A DNA stretch of 11,212 bases from an uncultured Eubacteriales bacterium (lineage in GTDB: Bacteria; Bacillota_A; Clostridia; Christensenellales; Aristaeellaceae). Below are positions 6,650 to 11,212 of this stretch, in pieces. A program made the position numbers and the translations under genes. Location: assembly GCA_902766515.1 (NCBI GenBank), contig CACXEB010000287.1, positions 1 through 11,212 of the forward strand, written 5' to 3'. The notes beneath the pieces were generated by a model that was given only the letters and a program-made list of their open reading frames with translations, made no database searches and was not told the DNA's origin. Numbering within the stretch: position 1 is the stretch's first letter; each line of letters begins with the position of its first letter.

Positions 6650-9097
6650 TCATCCGTTTCCGCCGGGTGAAAAATCAATATCTCCGTAGTAATCGTCGAT
6701 GGGCTCCTCCCTCAGCGTGCCGTCCATGTTGACGCGCACCTGGATTTCCTCCGCCTCACCGGGCGTCCTGTTGACGCAGCGCACCGTCCAGAAAATACGC
6801 TCCTCCGGATCATTTTCGTCAAACCGCCCGTAATTGTAATAACTGGCATAGATGTCAAACCGCGCTTCCACCGACGCGCGCTTTTCCGCGCCGAACGCGC
6901 TTTCGAGGGCATCCATGGCGATCCGCCGGATCTCTTCCTCGGTTTTCCAGCCTTCCCTCAGGGGCGGACAGCCCTCCGGATCGAAAGCGGTGCGGATGGC
7001 GGCCGGCCATATATCCTCCATTTCACCGTACAGCAGCATGAGGGCAACGCTATAATAGGGCGTCGTCGGATGCTGGACATCCCGGTAAGGCCGGGGATCG
7101 CCCACCAGCTCGCCCCGGCGGGTCAGCCGGATGTTCCACCGGTCCATGTCGGTATGCGTCGCCCAGGCGCGCAGCGTCCAGCCGGGCTCCGGCTCCTCGC
7201 CTTCCGTATACATAAAATGGGCCTGCCAGGTATAGAAGGGTACGCCCAGCTCGTCCGTCCCGCCGTCATCGCCGATCAGCCGCTTGCCAATGGCGATGGC
7301 TTCCTCCGCGGTGATGTCCCCCTCTCCAGGCAGGACATAGACCGGATCGCCCGGCTGCAGCAGGCCGTAATCCCGCTGGACCCGCGTCGCGGCTGCTTTC
7401 AGTTCATTGCTCCACATATCAAAGCTGCCGTAACGGTATTCCATCTCTCCGAACCAGGCATAGTATTGGTTGTAATACTCGCCGTACCCCAGCCGCCAGC
7501 TGTCAAAGCCATACATCCATTCCGGCGCCAGCTGCGCCATGATTTCCCCACTGAGGATAAACTGATCCGTATCAACGTAGCCATACTGGCCGCCGATCCG
7601 GACCTGGGCATACCCGGGCTGCCAGCTGATGAGTTCTGCCTCGCGGCCCGATTCAATGGTATGGGCCGGTGCCTTGTCAGTGATGCGGTCATACATCGGG
7701 ACGACCGCCTGACCCTCCGCGGCGCGCAGGACACCGCGGGGAAAGGCTTCCGCGCCGTTCCCGCCTGCGTCCACAAAGGCCTCAGGCATCCATACGCCCG
7801 TCAGCGGTTCCCCCGCCAGCACGTCGACCTGCAGCCAGACCATGCCGTCCGTCCCCGTGACCCCGGGAATATGTTCACTGCGCCATTTGCGGCCGGTCAC
7901 CTCCAGCGGCGTCCCCGGGGCATACAGCGCCGCCGGATACTGCGGGTCATCGGAGTAGTTGTAGGCAGGCGCAAAAGCCGTGCCCGTGACCGCCGGACAG
8001 GGCTCCGGTAACGCGAACAGTTCTTCCGCTTCATACACATAGTCCTTCGGGAAATCCGGCAGTGCCGTGACCGGATCCGCCGCGCTGAAGCGCAGGAAGC
8101 AGCCGGTCAGCGCTGTCAGGCAGCATAGCGCCGCCAAGACCAGGACGCCGACGCGCCGGGTATGATGATCCATCATTTGCAGAATCCTCCGTTTCATTCG
8201 TTTGAGCCCGCCCCGGAACGCGGTGCACAGGACGGCGTTCGTCCGGTCACCGACCCGGATGGCGGCGATGATGGTTTCAGCGTAGCGGGTGCGCGCGGCC
8301 AGGTCCGCCCCAGCCATCACCCGCTCATCACAGCTCAGTTCACAGTATTGGTTCAGCGCGCGCCGGAGCAGCCAGATCACCGGATTCGGCCAGTAGACGG
8401 CGCATGCCAGCAGGGTCAGCCACTTGACCGGCACGTCCCCCTGCCGGACATGGACCAGCTCGTGCCGCAGGATCAGCCGCAGGTCGGCGGTATCCATGAC
8501 CCGTTCGGGCAGGTACACCGCCGGACGGAACAGACCGCAGACCATGGGTCCGGAAACGCAGGGCGCCTGCCAGAGCGGCGGCACGCGTTTCAGTCCCGTT
8601 TCCGACGATTCCCCGCGCATCATAGAAGCCGGCAGCGGATCCGGGGGCGTGCGCCAGCGCAGCAGCATCCGCTTCATCCGGAAGTAACGCAGCAGCCCGA
8701 CGGCCAGCACCGATGCCGCGCCTGCCGCCCAGAGCATCAGCAGGATGATCCGCCCGTCAGGCGCCGGATTTGCCGCCGTTTCGCGCGCGGACGTCGAAGG
8801 CGCTGCCGGCCGGGCGATTTGAGCGTCGCCGGGGATCGCCTGAACCGCTGCCTGCGGTGCCGGCCGGCGCAGCCGCTGAACCGCCGCCGCGGGAATCTCC
8901 ACCGTCACGGCAGGGCGGCGCACAATGAGCGGCCGCCAGGGGATCAGGAAGCCGAACAGGCAGAGAACCAGCAGCCCGTAGACCGTCCTCAGGCGATAGC
9001 GTTTCGACAGGATGGGCAGCGCTGCCAGCACAGCCAGCGTCAGGATGGTCATGCCCAGCATACCGCTCAGCAGGGAAACAGCCCACGGTCCGATCAT
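6650..9097 (-). CDS. M56-family (BlaR1-like) membrane metalloprotease receptor with atypical SH3/PepSY-like ectodomain
   Basis: An 815-residue membrane receptor paired with a BlaI repressor. Hydrophobic segments lie near residues 5-29, 37-54, 117-136 and 316-334. The zinc-protease centre is cytoplasmic: HELVH (212-216), with CELSCDERV (252-260) supplying the downstream acidic residues. In BlaR1/MecR1, ligand binding outside activates this protease and leads to loss of the repressor. Here the part outside the membrane (about 335-815) shows no SxxK/SxN/KTG penicillin-binding motifs. It has two SH3-like stretches (about 375-445 and 455-518, the second with GQYGYVDTDQF) and two regions starting with T-x-EE-A-x-x-I-A-like helices (595-665, 718-800) that resemble PepSY modules. 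It is much longer than BlaR1 (about 590). Its ATG overlaps the BlaI stop (ATGA), with AAGGAGG 7 bases upstream. The ligand is unknown; the protease call is solid, the ectodomain reading tentative. Confidence 0.88.
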   Translation of the reverse strand: MIGPWAVSLLSGMLGMTILTLAVLAALPILSKRYRLRTVYGLLVLCLFGFLIPWRPLIVRRPAVTVEIPAAAVQRLRRPAPQAAVQAIPGDAQIARPAAPSTSARETAANPAPDGRIILLMLWAAGAASVLAVGLLRYFRMKRMLLRWRTPPDPLPASMMRGESSETGLKRVPPLWQAPCVSGPMVCGLFRPAVYLPERVMDTADLRLILRHELVHVRQGDVPVKWLTLLACAVYWPNPVIWLLRRALNQYCELSCDERVMAGADLAARTRYAETIIAAIRVGDRTNAVLCTAFRGGLKRMKRRILQMMDHHTRRVGVLVLAALCCLTALTGCFLRFSAADPVTALPDFPKDYVYEAEELFALPEPCPAVTGTAFAPAYNYSDDPQYPAALYAPGTPLEVTGRKWRSEHIPGVTGTDGMVWLQVDVLAGEPLTGVWMPEAFVDAGGNGAEAFPRGVLRAAEGQAVVPMYDRITDKAPAHTIESGREAELISWQPGYAQVRIGGQYGYVDTDQFILSGEIMAQLAPEWMYGFDSWRLGYGEYYNQYYAWFGEMEYRYGSFDMWSNELKAAATRVQRDYGLLQPGDPVYVLPGEGDITAEEAIAIGKRLIGDDGGTDELGVPFYTWQAHFMYTEGEEPEPGWTLRAWATHTDMDRWNIRLTRRGELVGDPRPYRDVQHPTTPYYSVALMLLYGEMEDIWPAAIRTAFDPEGCPPLREGWKTEEEIRRIAMDALESAFGAEKRASVEARFDIYASYYNYGRFDENDPEERIFWTVRCVNRTPGEAEEIQVRVNMDGTLREEPIDDYYGDIDFSPGGNG

Positions 9098-9480
9098 TCG
9101 CCCGCCTCCTTCCTGAGCTGATCAAACCAGCGCTGAAGCTCGTTCAGGTCGCTCTCGCTCATCCTGTCCGGATTCAGCGCCGCCAGGAGGGAACTGATCG
9201 AGTGCCCGTGCACCTCGTCCATGAAGGCGCTCGTTTCCCGGGCCAGGTATTCCTCCCGGCTGATCCGGGCACAAAACAGCTTTTCCCGTCCTTTACCTGG
9301 ACGCGCTTCGATAAAGCCGCGCTCCGTCAGCCGGGCCAGCAGCGTCAGCAGCGTCTGGGGCTTCCAGCCACGGTCCTCGCCGGCCTCACGCATGATCTGT
9401 GCCGAGGTCATGGGCCCGCCCGCCGCCCAGATCGCTTTCATGACCGTCAACTCCGCTTCCGGCAGCCGATGTTCTTTCAT
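9094..9480 (-). CDS. BlaI/MecI/CopY-family transcriptional repressor
   Basis: A 128-residue winged-helix DNA-binding protein of normal BlaI length. The N-terminal domain (about 1-75) begins LPEAELTVMKAIW, continues with GGPMTSAQIMREAG and the recognition helix region WKPQTLLTLLARLTERGFIEA, and has a wing with GKGREKLFCARISREEYL. The C-terminal helices (about 78-125) would form the dimer. It is the first gene of a two-gene unit, and its stop overlaps the M56 receptor start by four bases, the standard bla/mec-type order. I chose the ATG at 9480 because GGGAGG (9494-9489) lies 8 bases upstream; an in-frame TTG at 9486 is less likely. Its promoter is covered by three dyads matching the known BlaI core, so autorepression is expected, with the M56 protease as the release switch. 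Target genes beyond its own operon are not visible here. Confidence 0.93.
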   Translation of the reverse strand: MKEHRLPEAELTVMKAIWAAGGPMTSAQIMREAGEDRGWKPQTLLTLLARLTERGFIEARPGKGREKLFCARISREEYLARETSAFMDEVHGHSISSLLAALNPDRMSESDLNELQRWFDQLRKEAGE

Positions 9481-9503
9481 ATGCAAAACCTCCCGATCAA
9501 ATA

Positions 9504-9569
9504 ATAAGACAGCCTGTCGAATTGCATTCTACAGCATGTCGAATCATTTGTCAAGACAATTTGTAGAAT
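9504..9569. promoter_or_regulatory. Three BlaI-type operator dyads over the blaI promoter
   Basis: Three sites share the core ACA-N3-TGT. Site A (9504-9522) is ATAAGACA-GCC-TGTCGAAT. Site B (9526-9544) is ATTCTACA-GCA-TGTCGAAT, with 7 of 8 arm positions symmetrical. Site C (9551-9569) is TCAAGACA-ATT-TGTAGAAT. Centres are at about 9513, 9535 and 9560, so spacings are 22 and 25 bases. B overlaps the -10 and spacer, C overlaps the -35, and A lies over the expected start point. The TACA/TGTA-like cores are those bound by BlaI and MecI. Binding is inferred from sequence only. Confidence 0.78.
9526..9554 (-). promoter_or_regulatory. Promoter of the BlaI-M56 operon
   Basis: Read on the - strand, a perfect TTGACA (9554-9549) and TAGAAT (9531-9526; five of six bases) are separated by exactly 17 bases. 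Transcription should start near 9519, giving a leader of about 40 bases to the ATG at 9480. Confidence 0.88.
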
Positions 9570-9679
9570 TGAAATGTAACAAATCTCATTCCAGCCGGCC
9601 ATCCTGCACCATTCCACACTGTGCCCTTTTCCATGGGATCACAGGCATGATGCGGAAGCTGGCGGGTAAGCTGCATATG

Positions 9680-9708
9680 AAAAATGACCCCCTGCGCAAG
9701 GGGATCAT
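9680..9708 (-). terminator. Intrinsic terminator after the alpha/beta hydrolase
   Basis: On the - strand ATGATCCCC (9708-9700) pairs with GGGGGTCAT (9692-9684) around a 7-base loop (one T-G wobble) and is followed by TTTTT. It begins 4 bases after the hydrolase stop codon. The rest of the gap to the BlaI promoter (9570-9679) shows nothing further. Confidence 0.8.
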
Positions 9709-9711
9709 CAT

Positions 9712-10506
9712 CTACCGGTTGCAGAAATCCAGCACCCGGTCGTAGAAATCTTTTGCTTCCTCAAACGCGCCGTGGCCGAGGCCGTCGTACACATACAGTT
9801 CGCTGCCGGATATGCCGCTGTGCAGTTCCGTGGCGGCATCGTTTCCCACCGTATGGTCGTCGCTGCCGGCGATGATGAGCGTCGGGCAGGCAATCTCCGG
9901 CAGGCTGTCCCGCGCGTCGAATTCCAGGATGGCGCGGGCATTTTTCAGAAACCGGTCATAGCTGGCCGGCCTTGTGAACCTGGCCAGCAAAGAAAAGAGT
10001 TTCCTGTGCTTTTGAAGGTATTCTCCGGAATACATCTTCTCCGCGGTATCCACCATCAGCGCGGTATGATCCCCGCGCTGCGCCATCCCGATCCAGCCGG
10101 ACACCGCGTCCCGCACCACCGGATTCGCGTATGGGGCCGTGACGGCCAGGATCAGCCTGCGGACCAGCTCCGGATGCCGGATCGCGAGGCGCTGCGCGAT
10201 CATGCCGCCCTGGGAAACGCCCAGCACCCACGCCTGCCCGATCCCCAGGGAGCGCATGACCTGCGCCTGGTCGTCCGCCATGTCTTCGATGGTATATCCT
10301 TCCGGCATATCGTTCTTCCGGCTGAACATATACACGGTATACTCCCGGAAGAACTTCCTGTAAGGCGGCGACAGGACCAGCGCCTTCCCCTTCACGGTCG
10401 CCAGACCGTCCGAAAGCCCCGGCAGGATCACCAGCGGCCTCCCGCCTTTGCCAAAGGCAACGTAGTCCATATCTGTATTGCCTATCATGACACGGCCGTT
10501 TTTCAT
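9712..10506 (-). CDS. Alpha/beta-fold hydrolase
   Basis: A 264-residue cytoplasmic hydrolase with a complete catalytic triad in family order. The nucleophile elbow is GVSQGG (Ser98, within WVLGVSQGGMIAQ). The acid is in IIAGSDDHTVG (Asp216 or Asp217), where the pattern G-x-D-D-x-x-V is usual. The base is His245 in GLGHGAFEE. An oxyanion-hole-like LPGLSDG lies at about 28-34. There is no signal peptide. The substrate cannot be told; esters or lactones are typical for such proteins. I chose the ATG at 10506 because GAAGGGAG lies 6-7 bases upstream and the homologous fold begins soon after. The reading frame stays open for 51 more codons upstream to a GTG at 10659, giving a polar stretch (MKKNAEDVVNG...) not typical of the family. 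It is followed closely by its own terminator and appears to be a single-gene unit. Confidence 0.9.
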   Translation of the reverse strand: MKNGRVMIGNTDMDYVAFGKGGRPLVILPGLSDGLATVKGKALVLSPPYRKFFREYTVYMFSRKNDMPEGYTIEDMADDQAQVMRSLGIGQAWVLGVSQGGMIAQRLAIRHPELVRRLILAVTAPYANPVVRDAVSGWIGMAQRGDHTALMVDTAEKMYSGEYLQKHRKLFSLLARFTRPASYDRFLKNARAILEFDARDSLPEIACPTLIIAGSDDHTVGNDAATELHSGISGSELYVYDGLGHGAFEEAKDFYDRVLDFCNR

Positions 10507-10940
10507 AAGTCGCTCCCTTCGCATACCGTCGGTGCATCTCCTGACTGCCATGCCATCGCCGGCACTTTCCGGCAATTCCATGAAGCAGTCTATCTTCATC
10601 CCGGGCCGCTGTTTGTCCACGAAACATCCATTCACAACATCCTCAGCATTTTTCTTCACTCATCTTCGGTTTTTGTTCAACCAGCATGTGGCTGAGTTGA
10701 CCGAATAGCCCTGACGCGTTGGGAGACTTCGTGGCACTTGCAGCATCATCATACAACGCGCAATACGGTGAGTCAAGTTCGATATCTGCAGTTTCACGGG
10801 CCGGTCTGTATTGAAGGAAAGCTGCGTTTATATCAGGTCGACACTGCGCGCTTTCATCTCCGGCAGAAGTTCCGGCATCATCCGTCAATCAGAACGCTCA
10901 AGCCCGGTTCGTCCTTGCATCAGCGCATGCCTCGGCACGC
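10507..10940. other. Region without a convincing gene, upstream of the hydrolase
   Basis: About 430 bases hold the hydrolase promoter and a roughly 235-base transcribed leader. Short open frames exist on both strands (for example 10643-10888 on the - strand and 10738-10968 on the + strand). They lack good ribosome binding sites and their composition is not protein-like. The base composition looks somewhat lower in GC than the flanking genes. I see no RNA gene, repeat or mobile-element end. Confidence 0.55.
10748..10776 (-). promoter_or_regulatory. Promoter of the alpha/beta hydrolase
   Basis: Read on the - strand, TTGACT (10776-10771) and TATGAT (10753-10748) lie 17 bases apart; each matches the sigma-A consensus at five of six positions. 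The expected start point is near 10741. That leaves about 235 bases to the chosen hydrolase start codon, or about 80 bases to the alternative GTG at 10659. Confidence 0.68.
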
Positions 10941-10987
10941 AAAAGCACCATTCCCGCCCTGCGGCTGATACCGGGGCGGGAATGGTG
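10941..10987 (-). terminator. Intrinsic terminator of the gene at the right edge
   Basis: CACCATTCCCGCCC (10946-10959) and GGGCGGGAATGGTG (10974-10987) form a perfect 14-bp stem with a 14-base loop. On the - strand the hairpin is followed by CTTTTG. It lies 38 bases after the stop of the partial gene at 11026. The short T-run makes termination likely but not certain. Confidence 0.78.
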
Positions 10988-11025
10988 GTTATCATGGTGT
11001 TTATGATACTGATCGGCTCAGCAGG

Positions 11026-11212
11026 TCACAGGGCCTTGGTTTCCGTGGTGGTGGTCGTCACGTTGACGGTGACGGCGCCGTTCGAGGCGGTATAGTTCTT
11101 CAGCGTCTCCAGTTCCTCCGTCACAGCCTTCATCTTGGCTTCGTCGCCGGCGATCTTGAAGTAGATGGAGGAAATACCCATGTAGGGACTCTCGAAGCAC
11201 TCAGCGAAAACG
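11026..11212 (-). CDS. C-terminal end of an unrecognised protein (5' end outside the window)
   Basis: Sixty-one C-terminal residues are visible, ending ...NVTTTTTETKAL before a TGA at 11028-11026. The gene begins beyond the right edge. The visible part has an alternating strand-helix-strand look: a strand-like GISSIYFKIAG, a helix DEAKMKAVTEELETLKNY, then a strand GAVTVNVTTTTTE. This would fit the end of a small ferredoxin-like or ACT-like domain, but I recognise no family. It is not the overlapping frame 11018-11200, whose translation is rich in His, Arg and Asp, as expected of a shadow. A perfect 14-bp terminator follows the stop, which supports a real gene end. The frame is open across all visible codons and its amino acid composition is protein-like. 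No function is proposed. Confidence 0.75.
   Translation of the reverse strand, partial: VFAECFESPYMGISSIYFKIAGDEAKMKAVTEELETLKNYTASNGAVTVNVTTTTTETKAL

Noticed and set aside
7070..9121. + strand open frames 7070-8011 and 8162-9121, the second 319 codons long
   Set aside because: Antisense to the M56 gene; Pro/Arg/Gln/His-rich composition with no recognisable domain.
9548..9559. TTGTC-AA-GACAA palindrome as a separate regulator site
   Set aside because: It coincides with the -35 hexamer and the left arm of operator site C, so it is probably a by-product of those elements.
9772..10695. + strand open frame of 307 codons
   Set aside because: Antisense to the alpha/beta hydrolase, which has a full catalytic triad.
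10643..10968. Short frames 10643-10888 (-) and 10738-10968 (+) as possible genes or remnants of a regulator
   Set aside because: No ribosome binding site, no motif, and the - strand frame is crossed by the hydrolase promoter. I could not support a decayed gene.
11018..11200. 60-codon - strand frame at the right edge
   Set aside because: A different frame (stop at 11026-11028) gives a protein-like sequence open to the window edge; this one is its shadow.

Overview
The window looks like a chromosomal segment of a fairly GC-rich, Gram-positive, Clostridia-like Firmicute, possibly an uncultured gut or rumen lineage. This is inferred from strong AGGAGG-type ribosome binding sites, a BlaI/M56 (BlaR1-like) pair, a multiple-monosaccharide ABC transporter and canonical sigma-A-type promoters. 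No phage, transposon, CRISPR, tRNA or rRNA signal was found.

Left part (1-4223, + strand): the downstream end of a sugar-import operon. A GguA/MmsA-type double ATPase is followed by two different, tandem GguB/MmsB-type permeases. The substrate-binding protein is not in the window and is presumably upstream. A hairpin closes the operon. Next come two small + strand genes of unknown function (4254-4976), a two-helix membrane protein and a soluble protein, ended by a 13-bp perfect-stem terminator.

Middle part (5075-9480, - strand): reading leftward from 9480, a BlaI-family repressor overlaps by 4 bases an unusual M56 zinc-metalloprotease receptor. In the receptor, the beta-lactam-binding sensor of BlaR1 is replaced by about 480 residues of SH3-like and PepSY-like sequence. 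Its promoter (TTGACA, 17-bp spacer, TAGAAT) is covered by three ACA-N3-TGT dyads, as expected for BlaI autoregulation. Beyond the receptor lies a hairpin that is both a plausible terminator and the site of a promoter for a metallophosphoesterase-GNAT acetyltransferase pair.

Right part (9680-11212, - strand): an alpha/beta hydrolase with its own terminator and a good promoter (TTGACT, 17, TATGAT) 235 bases ahead of the chosen start codon, giving a long leader. Then comes a perfect 14-bp terminator stem and the C-terminal end of an unrecognised gene that runs off the right edge.

The best candidate for something undescribed is the BlaI-M56 module: a one-component-like membrane sensing circuit whose ectodomain suggests a ligand other than beta-lactam. 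All family calls rest on motifs read by eye; no database search was possible.
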